Positions 46,384 to 59,368 of a stretch of DNA of 64,000 nt are shown here, piece after piece. The notes under the pieces were generated by a model that saw only the letters and a list, made by a program, of their open reading frames with translations, did no database searches and was not told the DNA's origin. The stretch's first letter is position 1, and every line of letters starts with the position of its first letter. The stretch comes from Sphaerosporella brunnea. Lineage: Eukaryota; Ascomycota; Pezizomycetes; Pezizales; Pyronemataceae. A program made the translations under genes and the position numbers. The stretch lies in the NCBI GenBank assembly GCA_008704415.1, contig VXIS01000029.1, forward strand, positions 1-64,000, in the 5' to 3' direction.

Positions 46384-47490
46384 ATGGCCCCCAAAAGCTC
46401 CGTCCGCCAAGGCAACCGTCACGGCACCGACAACGTGCTCGAGCATTCCTCGAGCGCGGGGCGTTCCAAAAAGCCCTCCACCTCCAGCAAAGCCAAGAAG
46501 CAGACGCCCGCCGCGAAAAAGGCCACCAACACAACCGCCTTCTCGCCGGTGCTCGCCTCCCTCGCAGCGTCGAAAGAGATCCTTTCGCTTTTCCAAAACA
46601 CCTTCGCCGCCTTCTTTTCTCGCCCGGACCTGCACCAGCTCCTGCAGACCGTGAAGGGCCACCTCTATAACCGTGACTACACCGCTGCTTTCGGCGCCCC
46701 CGAGAATCTGGACGCTTATGTCGTCCGCTGGAGCCCCAGTCGCGCGCTGTGCTATCGCAGCGTCTTTATGGAGCTGTGTGAGGAGCTTACTGGTGTTTTC
46801 GATGTGACGGACGGGGAGAGGAGGGAGGTGGTATGCATTGGCGGCGGGGCTGGGGCAGAGCTAGTGGGGGCGGCGGCGGCATTGAAGGGCTTGTTGAAAA
46901 AGAAGGGCAGTCCAGCCACGGTCGAAGAGGAGGAGGAGGAGGACCGAAAGATCGGAAGTATACACGTAACAGCGTTAGACATCGCGGCCTGGGAATCATC
47001 ATTTTCGCAGCTCACAGCCGCAATAGCCGAGTCCTACATGCCTGCGGCCGATGTGTTTTCCGCCGACTTCACACAGGCCGATATCATCTCACCCGACGCC
47101 GATCTCGGGTCTCTGATACCCACAGGGACCCGGCTGATCACCCTCCTATTCGTGACAAATGAGCTATACACCCAGAGCAAAGCCGCCACCACGCGGATGC
47201 TGCTGTCGCTTGCCGGACTGGTGGAGAAGGGGTGTCTGTTGCTTGTCCTGGAGAGCGCGGGGAGCTACTCGACCGTGACGGTCGGCGGGAGCAGCTTCGC
47301 GATGGGCATGTTGCTGGAGCATACGCTCCTGGGGCCTGGCAGCAAGGGCGGTGATTGGGAATGCGTTTTCGAGGAGGATGCCAGGTGGTTCCGGTTGCCG
47401 CAGCCGCCGAATGCGCAGGTCGTCGGCTTGCGCTATCCGTTGCAGCTGGAGAATATGCGCTATTTTGTCAGAGTGTTTAGAAGGCTTTAG
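46384..47490 (+). CDS. BMT6: 25S rRNA (uridine-N3)-methyltransferase BMT6-like
   Basis: Single exon, 368 aa. The basic Lys/Ser-rich N-terminus (residues 1-50) suits nucleolar targeting. The core has the marks of the Methyltransf_34/BMT6 family: LYNRDYTAAFG, YVVRWSPSRALCYRSVF, the SAM-binding VVCIGGGAGAELVG at about 155-168, a LDIAAWESSF acidic position, SADFTQADI, and TLLFVTNELYTQSK. The C-terminus YPLQLENMRYFVRVFRRL is also typical. Yeast Bmt6 makes m3U at position 2843 of 25S rRNA. A Glu-run (about 186-192) forms a loop. It is divergent from EFM7; both genes modify parts of the translation machinery. Confidence 0.9.
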   Translation: MAPKSSVRQGNRHGTDNVLEHSSSAGRSKKPSTSSKAKKQTPAAKKATNTTAFSPVLASLAASKEILSLFQNTFAAFFSRPDLHQLLQTVKGHLYNRDYTAAFGAPENLDAYVVRWSPSRALCYRSVFMELCEELTGVFDVTDGERREVVCIGGGAGAELVGAAAALKGLLKKKGSPATVEEEEEEDRKIGSIHVTALDIAAWESSFSQLTAAIAESYMPAADVFSADFTQADIISPDADLGSLIPTGTRLITLLFVTNELYTQSKAATTRMLLSLAGLVEKGCLLLVLESAGSYSTVTVGGSSFAMGMLLEHTLLGPGSKGGDWECVFEEDARWFRLPQPPNAQVVGLRYPLQLENMRYFVRVFRRL

Positions 47491-49343
47491 TTGGGTGGTT
47501 TTGTTTTGTTATCCGGGCGAACAAACAACAACCTCCCACATCCGAATATCCATTGCTCTCTAGGCCTGGTCTCGATGGTTGGTTTGTATCTATCTACTGC
47601 AGATGATCCGAGTTAAAGGGCCCGATGCCGTTTTCACTTTGCACTGCACTGCCGTCACGTAACATGATGTTGCGAGGAGTAAAGACTTTTTATACGCACC
47701 CTAGGCGATCGCCAAAACTGCGGAAGGGGGGGTACATAGAAGTAGTATACAGTCGACTCTCTATATAAGAATACGGTCGGGACCGCGGGGCGTATTCTTA
47801 TAAAGTGAGAATTCTTATAGAGAGAGTGGCTTGTCCCGTACAAACTCGATCGGCACCGGTCACCCGTATTCTTATAGGGAGATTATTCTTATATACAATA
47901 TTCTTATAGGGAGAGTCGACTGTAGTAATATGTAAATCGCACACACATTCGCAATTGGCGGGTGGGCACCGACTAAAAAAAAGGAAAATCATGAAGAAGT
48001 GATTCGTTCGTCGTCGGCGGGGGACTTTCCTCCTCCACAGTCTTCAGCCTCGAGCGCCAGCTCCAACAGGTGTTGTCCCGCCAAAGTCGAGACCTCCTAC
48101 CCCACCCCTCCGCCGTTTGGACCATATCCGCAATGCCCACCTCCTCGCCGACGATAACGGGGGCGAGCGAGCTCTCGCAGAGAAACCACGTGGGCTTACG
48201 CGCGAGGAGCGCAACCAAGTACTCTACAACAACGGGCGGGGGAAGAAGCAGGGCCTGACGCTGTGGCTGTGGTGTGTGCTGTCGGCCTCGGGCTGGAGAG
48301 CAGCAGTAGCACCTGCTCCGCAACGGGGTTGCCTCAATTGCATCTTGCTTCACGCTTCACGCACCAAGCCCCCCCCCCGCCCCCCTGGCTGGCATCTCAC
48401 AGCAACGATCACGACGGTAGTAGAGATGGCACCCGAGCTTGTTCAGCTCAACGAGTGACATCCCGTGAGCAAAAACACCATCACTTCGGACCTCACTTAT
48501 TACACAACAAACGCTCCAATTGATTACCATGCGTCCCCACCCGGCCGGGACAACAAACAACACTTCATTTACGTTTTTGATTAACTACTGCAGCAGGTAG
48601 ATACTTCATCATTCTCGCTGCGGAGCTAGCTAGCTCACAAGTCCTGCATGCAGTAAGTAAGTAAAGCAGCAAACAAACAAAAAGCCACCACCAAACCATC
48701 AAACCATCAAGAAAGAAAGATGCAACCAATACAACACAACATGACCCTACATACGACAAAAAAAATCCTGCCGAGTTCTGTATCCCCCCCCTCTTCCCTG
48801 CCAAAAATCTATAATTAAAAAAAAACAAAAAAAAACGCGAATCACACGACGAAAGAACCAAAAAAAAAAGGTATCATAAGCCTTCTCCAACCGCAAACGA
48901 AGAAAAATCAGTTTTCCACCCGGGTATGTCGCAAAAGAAAAACAAAAAAAAGTACAAATATCGTTCGACATATATGCCTGCTAATGCCATGCGAAAATGA
49001 AATGAAAAATAAGAAAAAAAAAGATAAGGTTAACAATACACATACAGATACATGATGATGCCCCCGAAAACAAACCATCCATCCCAAAAATTGTACATGA
49101 CTTTTCCATAATAAAAAAAACAAAAAAAACAGACGCCTTCCTTGTACAAAAACTTTTCTTTACCAGTCATAAATCCCACCTCTTGCTTTTCCCTACCGGC
49201 CAAATGAAAAGAAAGAAAAGAAAAGATAAACGCATTAACATAACAGAGTACACATAATCATGACAAGGAAATTCGTAAAAAAAAAACAAGGGAAAAGAAA
49301 AAAAAAGTTATTAAAGAGGCAATAAAGGGCGAGAATGATGGAG
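47491..49343. other. Intergenic region with MITE and A-rich 3' flank
   Basis: It holds the MITE at 47750-47922. From about 48750 to 49340 the plus strand is strongly A-rich, with many A-runs; on the minus strand this is the T-rich 3' flank/UTR of the DUF4238-like gene. No gene is seen. Minus-strand frames at 48565-49123 are Phe-runs from these tracts. Confidence 0.5.
47750..47922. mobile_element. Pogo/Tc1-like MITE, 173 bp
   Basis: The ends are CAGTCGACTCTCTATATAAG and its inverted partner (CAGTCGACTCTCCCTATAAG on the minus strand). TA is duplicated at 47748-47749 and 47923-47924. The inside is made of repeated ATTCTTATA/TATAAGAAT blocks in both directions. CAGT-GACTCTC ends plus TA target are as in pogo/Tigger-like elements. 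It has no coding capacity. Confidence 0.88.
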
Positions 49344-52300
49344 TTATGCCCGACGTGTGGGAGTAGCAGTCAAATGCTTCCTATGCTCGAACCGTTGACC
49401 ATTCCTTGACAACGGTCTGGGTATCTCAACACGTCTCCCTTGCCTCGAGTTAGGCCTCTCGATCTCCATTCCCTTGCGGAACAGCGCAGCCTTCTCGAAC
49501 AGCGAGGTGCCGGTGGAGAGTCCAAACCTTGGCAAAAGGGGAATTGGCTTGGGAGATGGCAGTGGCTTGTCCGCAAATCTAACCACCTTCTTGGTTGGGA
49601 CGACCTCATCCGCCTCCACGTAGCCCTCGTCCTCCCACGAGGCACCATCGTCGTCTTGAGACTCCTCCCCCTCCTCCTCCTCCTCAGACTCAGTGTGGTA
49701 AGAATCGGAGGCGGTCTCCTCGGCACCAGAGTCCTCATCATACTCCGACTCCAAACGGCTGGGAGTGTCGCCAACATGTACAAGCATAGAACCAGTCAAC
49801 GAGAGGTCAGAGAGCCGATGAGATAGCTGCTTGACTGGGGTCTCGAAGCGTAACTGCTTGACAACAGGAGCAGGCTCGTGTCCAGGATAGGTCAGAGCAA
49901 GCATGTTACTTGGCTCAAGCTCCACCTTCTGTGGCTGCGAAGATGTCTGGCTGCCATTCAGGGACCGTCCGCGCACAATCTCAACACCGGGGCGGGTAGG
50001 GTGCTCGGTCGTGGCGGAGCCATTTCGCGACGAAGACTGCGAAGGTTGTTGCTGTGGCTGTGACGGAGGCTGCTGCTGCTGAGTCGGTTGTGGCTGCGGT
50101 TGGTGTTGAGGGACAGGCGAGGGAGTGGGCTGTTGCTGAGCTGGTACTTGTGGAGAAGTAGGCTGCGGTTGAGGCTGTGCCTGCATCGCAGTCGTGGCCA
50201 TACCACGCGTGGGAGGCTGGGAAGGCGCAACCATCTGGTAGATGTTGCCATTGGCAGTCTGTCCACCGTTGGACGGAGATCGCTCCAACATGCGTTCAGG
50301 TGATAGGTTCGCACTCCTTTGAGCCGTCTGTTGCACCGGTTCCTGGTTGATAACCTGGTGCAGACGCTCACGGACACCGTCAATCATTTGCTGCTGTTGT
50401 GCAGAACGCTCCTGCAAAGGCTGCGGGTGGTTGACTGGTGACGGATCCATGCGGATCGAGTGAGAACGGGTGCGCGTTGGTGGCAGGCTGCCATTATGCT
50501 GGGTCTGTGTTTGCTCGGCCTTGATAGGCTCATACCTGCGGCCCCTAGCATCAACTAGCGGCACCTCTTGGTCGGGCGCACGCTCGGGGCCTCGTGGCGC
50601 CGGAGCATCCTGATCGACAGCTTCGTACCGAGTGCTATCGGAGGTTGTGATACCCCTCTTTGTCGGAGGACGGTACTGCTGTTGAGGTTGAAGTTGTGGC
50701 TGAGGCAGCTCGCGATGCTCTGGGCTTTGGTTCACGCGTCTGACAGGGGGTAGAGGAAGATCGGGCACGTATTGCCTTTCAGGTGATCTGTTAGAACGTC
50801 TCTGTGAGGGTTGCATCTCGGAAACATACTGTCCGTTCTGATGAACGTACCCATTGGCGCGAACCTGAACCGGCGGGAACTGCTGTGGCTCCGTCTGTGC
50901 TCTATGTGGGAGAGATGAACGGGCTTTCTCGGATGAGTAATTCTTCTGGGGAATTCCTGTGTTCTCCGAGACTGCAGCACGCCCATTCTCGATGTTGGTT
51001 GGAATGGGGCTGGTCCGCTTGGATGAAGGGTTTGAGTGCGGGCGCGGGCGGGTAGTTGCGGGGTTGCGACCCCTGGCAGGTGTCTCTTGATAACCATTGA
51101 GACCAGTCATGTGTAGTTGGTCATGGCCGTAGGCGCTCAAATAGCCTGTAGAGACGCCCTGTAGTGCCTCGATGGCCTTCGCCTCCTGCAGAGCCTTCTC
51201 GATGACCAGGTTGTAACCCTTGTTCTTGCCGGCTTTGGCTCTCTGTGACTTTCCGCTCGTGTTGCTTCGACGGACGGAACCATCGCTGGAGCTACGCTCC
51301 TGGTTGCTTAGAGTAGGCGACCGCTTTCTCTGTTGCTGCTCAAAGTGCTTGGGCTCGAAACGTGGGGTATCAATGCTCGTAGTCTTGGTGCTAGTCGACG
51401 ACTGGCTAGAAGCTGATGAGAAGCTATAAGACGATTGCGAAGAAGGAGCAGTCAGCGTTGACTGCGTCGATGAATGGGCCTGCAAATGGGGCGGGCGCCC
51501 TTGCTCAGAGTGTTCATCGTACCTCGGAACATCACTCATCGACAGCGCACTATACTGGATGTCAGAGAATGTTGGCCTCTCGAACATCTGACGAGACGGG
51601 AGCTGCTGGTACGGGTAGTTCGATGGGACATTGGGCGGGGTTGGAGGCAGCGTTTGGTGAAGGTATTCTTCCAATCGTCGAAGAAGAGGCTCGTAGATGT
51701 TCTGGACCTCTTCTGAGTACTTCGGCCATGGATCGAGTTGGAACTGCCGTAGAGACTGGTGGAAGCACTGATATGACTGCGGTGGCCGCACGCAAACTGA
51801 TTGGATCTTGGGACCAAGCTCCTGATTGTGGAGGAGAACGCTGTTTACCATCGCGACCTGGCTTGACGAAAGGCTATGAATCGAGAAAACTACGTCTTCA
51901 TCCCTCCTGCGGTCATGACCTCTTGCATTCTCAGGCGCGAAGTACTTGTCGACTTCGACCGGAATCTGCCATCCCTCCTTAGAAAAGCTCAACTCAGACT
52001 TCTTCATATCCTTGTAGTAGCGATGGGGAAGGTCATGGGGTAGGCTCTCCAGAAGTGATTTCCTAAGGCCCCATCGCCGCCTCTGCTGCTTGGTAAGCTC
52101 CGGGTGCATCAACGTAGGATGGCAAAGAGCCATCACCAGGGTCGGCGAAAGGACGTAAATCTGGTGCCACATAAAGTCTCTGGTGTAAAGGTGCTGCTCA
52201 AGTTCCAATGGCGTCATGTCGATGTTAGAACTCTTCTTTGCCCCAATCTGACCACCCTCAAAGCCACCGAATGCCGAGTCAGTCAGAACAAACTCGTCGC

Positions 52301-53155
52301 CGGGTGCAGCCTGCCAAAAAACCATGTATCTGTCCACGGCATTGGCCTTGTAATCGTGACGATCCAAGTCGAATATTGATGTGGTTTCGGGAATCTGATA
52401 ATGAGGGCTGTCCAACATGCGCTCCGCATTTCTCAACCACACATCTCTCGCATGCTCCAAATCATTGTTCTCAATAAACCTTCGCCGCCGTACACGGGCG
52501 TTCTCCATGAACTCGTGGTGGGCCAACAAATGCATGTTCCTCTCCCTATTCCCTAGTGAAGTCATCAAATACAAGAACTTCCGGAAGGTGTTGATATCGT
52601 CTCGAGAGAATGGGATCTCTCCTAGCGGCTGGTTTCCGTGGATATTCCAGATGGGGTCCGCCAGCTGTTGGTAGATTTCACGGTCCACTCGCTGTAGCGA
52701 GAGGAACTTGTTGAAACCAGAGGCCTGAAAGGCACGCGGCGAGAGGTTATCAAAGTAGGATGCATAGATATCGTTCTTGCCAAAGCAAGACGACCAATGC
52801 GCCGTCTCGAATTCTTGCTGTTCGGGGTGGAAAAGGGTAAGGAGCTCGGAATCACCGATGAGGTGCCTGGTGATAACCAACGACCATCGTCAGTAATTTG
52901 TCCTATTGTACATGCATGCACCACCACCACTTCCGGGAGAGGTCCAAACGATGAAAGACATGAAATGAAATCAAGCTCCGTGCACGCGTACATTTTATTC
53001 TCCTCGTAGACCATCCACATGCTGGGATCGGACCCGCAGAAAGTCTTCAGCACATGTTCTGGGATGAAGTTACGAAACTTCCGCATCTCCATGGTCTGAT
53101 CGTAGTGCACGAAGAACAAATCCGCGGTCTGGCGGGCATAGTCCGTGTCCGACAT
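49344..53155 (-). CDS. DUF4238-like protein with long disordered tail
   Basis: Exons 52992-53155 and 49344-52866 give 1228 aa. The N-terminal 350 residues look like DUF4238: RKFRNFIPEHVLKTFCG (the HxIPxxxLxxF entry motif in altered form), YASYFDN..F..FL.LQRVDRE, a FRKFLYLMTSLGNRERN helix, DEFVLTDSAFGG (matching the conserved TD-x-x-F/P block) and YVLSPTLVMALCHP. The function of this family is unknown. The rest is low-complexity: Ser/Gln/Pro-rich, with Q/P runs at about 920-990, then an acidic Glu/Asp patch and a KKVVRFADKPLPSPKP segment. The first donor is not certain: GTACGC at 52990-52991 keeps frame (M at the junction); a GTTTGG about 60 bases further also keeps frame. Without the intron the protein would start at a non-ATG codon. 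Tail composition suggests a regulatory scaffold, which is a guess. Confidence 0.65.
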
Positions 53156-56100
53156 GACGACGGTGTGCGCAGGCGCGACTCGCCGGCTTCGAAGGTGGGG
53201 TGTCAACTAAATAATAAGGCGAGGGGATGCAATCTGTGGCCGTTATATATTAATTTAGCTGCTCTCCAAGCGATGCACAACGCGCGACGGCGAATCGGAT
53301 CGAAGGAAAGCACAGGGCAGAATGGCGACCAATCCGTGGGAAACTGACGACGAGAATGTCACCAAGAGGTGTATGATGGGTTTGCGTTGTGGAAGTTGTA
53401 TAAAAGGAGACAGGAACTGGGGGGCGAGGCAGGTATGTAGCGGAGGGCGGAGGGAGGTGTATGCAGGAAGCGCGGGTAAAATCGCTAGGCCGGGAGGGGG
53501 GGGGGGGGGGGTGGGCTCACAGCGATTTGCGATGAGAGGAATTTAGGAGAAGTGTGGGTGGGCACTAATTCTCTGCAGCAGCGCCCGCCGGACGGTGCCT
53601 GGTGGAGGCCAGAAAATGGGAGGTTCCAAACTGAGACCTGAGTGGTGGTTGGGGTGACTTTGCATCATGCACAGTCCCGGCAACTTTCACTGGTCTGCAG
53701 ATGATTGGGCGCGATGATCAAGGGAAGGGGCTATGACTGAGAAAAATGCCTGAAGAAACCAAGAAGGCTGAGGCAGTGGCCAAAGGATGATGCTGATGAT
53801 GATGATGATGATGATGAACAGCGGTGCGTGTAGCGCCGAGGAAGGCGGTGAAAGAACAAGGAAGAAAGGAAAGATCGCGAACAAAGTGGGTGATGTCCAA
53901 TCCAACTACGTACCTGTGCTCTCTCTTGTCGCCTGATTGTGGACGAATCGGCTGCGAAGAACAAGTGGTTACGGATCCGCCTGTGTTGTCGCTGGTTCCA
54001 AAATCTCTTGTACCACAGCCTTAATCCTGGACGATGACGATGTCGTTGATGTTGTTGCCGGCGTTGTTGATATATCGCGGGTGTTATTGATGTTAGTGGT
54101 GGCGTTTACTGAGGACCGCTCTCTCCTCAAATATTCACGCCCCTTGCTTCCAACACTTCGCCCTCTCCTCTCTCCTTATATCTCGATCACCGCCGTGTCG
54201 TATGCAGCTCCGCCAAAAAAAGTGGTGGCTCTACCAAGTAGGGGAAAAGGTACCAAAGTTCGTCAAGCAGCGCTAACTCCCGTCCGGCACGAACTAGAAG
54301 CCGCAGGGTAGCGCGGGGACTGGCAGCAGTAAGAGATGCCGATGATGTATCAGACGCAGGAGTAGAAGCAGTTGGGAGGCAGAAGAGGCGAAGAAGTAGT
54401 CAACGGGGAGCGCGTGTGGCACGTCGGTGGATATTATTGTTGTTGTTGTTGTTTTTGTGGTTGTCATCAACACAGCCCAAACACAGTCCCTATAAACAAA
54501 CCACCGGCGACAAAACGCGCGCTGTGAGTGGAGGGCAAAAAAAAAACGAAGTGGTGAGAGAGCCGGTATGTAAGGAGGCGTAGCCGGCCGATGAGATGAT
54601 AATGCCTTTTGAAACCCCGTACCCGATGCGATATAACTGGGCGATAATTTTGATTGCAGCCCCAAGGAGTTCAACGGGCCGAGTGGTCAGGTCAGTACGG
54701 TATGCAGTTGCGGTTTGGGGGGGGGGGGGGGATTCCTCAGCAAAAAGGACGAGCGGGAGCACGGGTTGGTGGGCACCACTGGATTTTTATTCTTTGCAGC
54801 TTTCTGCAAACCTGAGGGAAGCCCTACCATACAACACCCCCCTTTGCTACAAGAAATAAAAAAAATAAAAAACTGGCCAAACCCGAACGCAACCAGAGCG
54901 CCCCATTTATTCCCCTCTTGACCCTTTATTTTGCGTTTCGTTTCTTTTTTGGTCGATTTGTGACCGAGGGATCCATGATTTTCTGCATTCCTAGCGTCGC
55001 ACAGCCAATTAGCGTGCGCGGTCTTATGCAAGCGGCAGCACGTCGAGAAGGCTGTGGTGAGAGCGAAAGTGCAAAGGAACGAGCAATTAACCGCTCATGA
55101 TCAAGGAACGAGGAAGGAACCCAACGGAACGACCGCCGGGCTGATATCGACGTAACGCTTTAAGTCTGATACAGCCGCGACGAGGAAGATCCTACGATCT
55201 CGTGTTGGAGGTTGAGTGGTCTCAAGCATCGATATCGAAGTGGAAGGGGTCAACTTTGCAACGGTTTCCCGAGACCACCCACGGCCCACGAGGCCATGTA
55301 TGTACGAGTACATACTGGAGCAGCAGGTGCGTGCTAAGTAACTACGAACTACGAGAGAGTCCCAGACCCGAAGCAGTGGATGGACCTTGCAAAGATACGA
55401 GAAGTCTGGATCAAAAGTTTTGCCTTGTGATTTGCAAGAAAAAGAACTCCGTTTCCTGATCCAGCCTTCCGTGAAACTACTCCAACCCCTTTCTGTTTAG
55501 GAGTTGCAAGGTTCGCACGCGGAGGACGACACCCTCAGTTTTGCATTGCGGCACATATTGACGACCAAGAAGAGATCCCGCCATGCCGACGCATGTCCGA
55601 GGCTTGCGTTTTTGTCCAGACGCAAGGGAAGTCGCTCCCCGTCCAACCGGAGAGGACAACCGAACGTTTGCGATGAAACTAAAGCAAAGAAAACAAAAAA
55701 AAAAAAAAAAGAAAAAAAAAGAAAGAAAAAAAATCCGAACTTTCGGCTTTCCCCACAGTATTTAGATTATTCGGCGCAAAAAGCGATAGAGGGCGCGGAC
55801 AATCAGCTACCCGTCCGCCGAGGTGCCAACGCTCGCAGAGCGAGGGTGCAGCGCGGAGAGTTTTGGCTGGTCGCGAGAGCGCGTAAAGTAAATAAGTACC
55901 TACGTACCTATATCACCACCACCACCATCCCATCCATACAGAGGCACGACATCTGTATTCCACATTCCATCCGTGGGTGGATGCAGGTTCTGCAGCTCAG
56001 GGCGCGCGCGACAACTTGCTTTCCCGCCAGCTGAGTGTAACCCTTACCTCAGGCTGAACGACTGATGTAGCTCAACATCGAGATTTTGCATCTGGATCTC

Positions 56101-59061
56101 GCGAAAGCATATCTGGCCCCCGAATGCACAACCTCCGTAGTCAAAGGAGGTCCCTTTCATCGCCTGTTTTAGGTGTTCCCGCCGCCGAATCCCGCGTATG
56201 CGACGGCGAACCAGCGCCGGCGCCGGCCAAACAAAAGCGACGAACCCTGTCAGCAACGCTTCGAAGCGGGGGCGGGGTAAACAAAAGTCTGAGCGCGGTG
56301 ATGGCCCGGCTCGATGGTATACGTGCTCGTCGCTCGCTAGTACCTGTCGGGCTTTTTTTTTTTTCTCGTTGTTTCTTGTTCGAGATAAAGCGGACTGAAG
56401 ATGAGCTGAAGGGCGCGGTGCTCTGTACACCTTCGCCGTTGACGCCTGCTAGCAACTGATTCCGGATCTGCAGCGCCAGTGACTGGTCAGGTCTGTTCCA
56501 TCCCATCAGAGTCATTTGGCTGTGGTGGTGGTGGTGGTGTGGTGGTGGTGGTGGTGGTGGTGATGGTGGTGGTGGTGGGGTGTTGATTTCGACGTGGGAC
56601 CAGGATCAGTTGATGCACAAACGAAACGCGAGCAGAAAAAAAAAAAAAAAAAAAAAGATGGTGTCGCCCCCCAAACCGACGAACCAACCCAGCGAGATGA
56701 CGTCCTGCAACAACCAACCACCAGCCCCCCCAAGCCCGGTACATCCATCTCGAGAATATTGAGATCGGGATCCAGCCACTCACAGCCCGCGCTTCGGCTG
56801 TTGCTATCGTCCGAGCTCTCTTGAGCCATCACGCGGTGAAGGAAATTACAAACCTTTGTCCTCTTGATGCTCTTGATGGCAGTTCCAAGAGGTGTCGAGT
56901 CGACATGTCTGTCATGCGCCCAGCGCCAGCTAGGCCAAATTCAATTGAAAAGCGACAGATGCTATAAATCGGATATTTCCATTGGCTCCCTTCGAGAAGT
57001 GATCACCACTCAGCTTTGGGAACATGCATATTTCGCTTTTATCGAAAAGGTGGAGGTGTGACAACGACGAGCCTCTGAAGGTGAGTCCTCGAGTACTCTA
57101 CCCTACACAGCGTGACTGACTCGAATTGCCGTGCATACATACATACCTCACTCAGACGCTCACTAGGGGATCGATGCGAGGGCCTATATCTTGCTTGCGT
57201 CTGCATACAAGTAACTAGAGTACGAGTACATCTTGGCCAGCATTCTGCATCAACTTCCAAGTCGACCTGTCAATTTAATTTACGGAGGTGCTGGAGACTA
57301 AAGTATCCTCCACGAGCTGCAACAACCATCTCAAGCTGAGCTCCGGAGCTCCAGCTGCAGTTTCCGGGGTAGCTCTAGGAAGCTTGCGCATAAAACTGAT
57401 GTCAGCGCAAAAAACCGACGCTGCGTGTTGGAGTCATTGCTTTGTTCTTGAGAACACAAGTATTCCTTTGGAAACCCACACTGTCGCGGATAGAGCTGAG
57501 CTGGCGACGATTCTGGGGAACATTCTGAGATTTGCAGTTCATTCCCCTCCAGCCCCACCCGTCACGGTATCACGCGCGATTTCATTAACCAGCTTATTCC
57601 CGGCTTTCGCGATAAACCGCGACAGACAAACGGCTACACGATCGCACGCGAAGAGAAGAGCGCAAGATACCATATCTCACCTCTTTTCCCGTGACGAAGC
57701 CTTATCGCCGCGCACGGTGACGACAGAGCACAGGGCTATGCAGGGCCCTTCAGGTACAGCCCAAACCCCAAACTATTCACCACCACCACCCCGAGTATAT
57801 CCGATAGCGCTCGGCATCGTGCCGATCCCGTACATGAGACGCATCCTTCAACTACCTCGGACATCAATCTCGAGGTTGTTCCCCTGGCAATCATCACGGG
57901 CAACCCTCTTTCTTTCTTCTCGGATATCCACCTATCAATATAAGTGAGAATTGGGCATTTCACCGCGGCGATATCACGACACCTCCCTTTTCCCCTCCCC
58001 ACATTTCCTTTACCAGTCATCGATGATGGGATGTATGTAGCTATCTCTACATTCATCCGCATCCCAACTGCCTCGCGTGGATTGTTGTTTGGGCCATTGC
58101 TCGCATGCTTCATCGATCGTCCCAGCCGGCATTGCCTTTTGCTTTTTTTTTGTTTGCACGTATCCTATCGCCCCCACCTTGGTTGCTTGCTTGCTTTCAT
58201 CCGGATATATATTAACCCCCATTGCCCCATTGTCCCATTGTATCGCCGTCCATCCATCCCTCTGGCCGACCTCGACCGCCCGGCCAATGTTTCATTCCGG
58301 GTTTGGAGCTTTCCTTACTTACTTGCTTCCAGAGAGGGAATGCATGCAACAAGACGCGATCGATCGATGTTGCGGTTGGGGCACATGGTACATTCTATAC
58401 CTTACTAATCTTCTGCCTTGAAACAACTCCCGATTGGTTTGCCTACGTACTACCACTTACCGAAATGTTGAGATTACCACATACTATCTATATCTCCCGA
58501 GCGCTCGCAAGCAAGCCCCGTGTCTGATTTCTCATCGCAACAACTCGTGTGCTCATCTCATCGATATCCAGCCGTGTCCGGTGCGATGTTTCTGATGTTG
58601 CGTCTGGTGGGCCGGGGGGAGGGGTTTGTTTTTGTGTCTTTGTTGTTCCCCCTATCAGCCGTCCCTCCCAACAGGTATCAAGATTCAGTGGTTTCTCCCT
58701 CCCAGCCTGCTAATCTAGGTACCTCATCTAACCCCATCCCATCCCATCATAAATCATCATCATCATCTCATTCCATCCGTCCGCAGCCCCTCCTCATCAA
58801 AACCAACCAACCATCCATCCATCCATCCATCCCATCACATCACACCCCCATACATATACGTTCCACCGCCTGGTCCAACAACCAGCCACTATGCACAGTT
58901 CTAGAATCCATACATATCTCCACCGTCGTCTGCAGCCTCGCCCTAATCTCCACCGGAGCCGCAGAAGCGCTTCTGAAAAACAAAAAAAAACAAAAACCTC
59001 ACGTCATCCAACCGGACAAAATTACGTGCTTATCTATCAAGGCAGAGAGAGAGCTCTGCTG

Positions 59062-59097
<36 letters not shown>

Positions 59098-59368
59098 CGA
59101 ACCACCACCCCCGCGCACGAAGGTTCGTCCGCATCATGATAAAGGCAAAAAAAAAAAAAAAAAAAAAAAAACGTATCCGTAGTAAAGCCCAGCTGCGGCG
59201 CTAGCAGCGGTTTCGTTGAGCACGCACGGTTCTAGAGCCAGCTTCATCTCATCCTCAATCCAGCAGTCCGAGGATCACATCATGCTGCATCCGCGTCTCA
59301 ATATATCGCCCCCAAACACAAAACGTAAGAGCGGCGGTATTTACATAACGATGGTATCCTTCACATGT
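53156..59368. other. 6.2-kb low-complexity, apparently non-coding region
   Basis: No gene is supported on either strand. It contains a G-run (53499-53511), a (GATGAT)n tract (53790-53815), a G-run at 54719-54731, A-rich runs at 55684-55731, a (GGT)n tract (56518-56580), an A-run at 56637-56656, CATC repeats (58808-58835) and two long A-runs (59062-59094, 59148-59171). The open frames found follow these tracts. Part next to 53155 is likely the leader of the DUF4238-like gene. Confidence 0.5.
59062..59171 (+). repeat. Paired long poly-A tracts
   Basis: Two A-runs of about 33 and 24 bases lie about 54 bases apart. No element body ending in LINE-type TGATT-AAAAC sequence precedes either of them, so they are left as homopolymers. 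Confidence 0.7.

Noticed and set aside
58520..59062. 180-codon plus-strand frame
   Set aside because: His/Ser/Pro runs follow CATC repeats; no splice or domain support.
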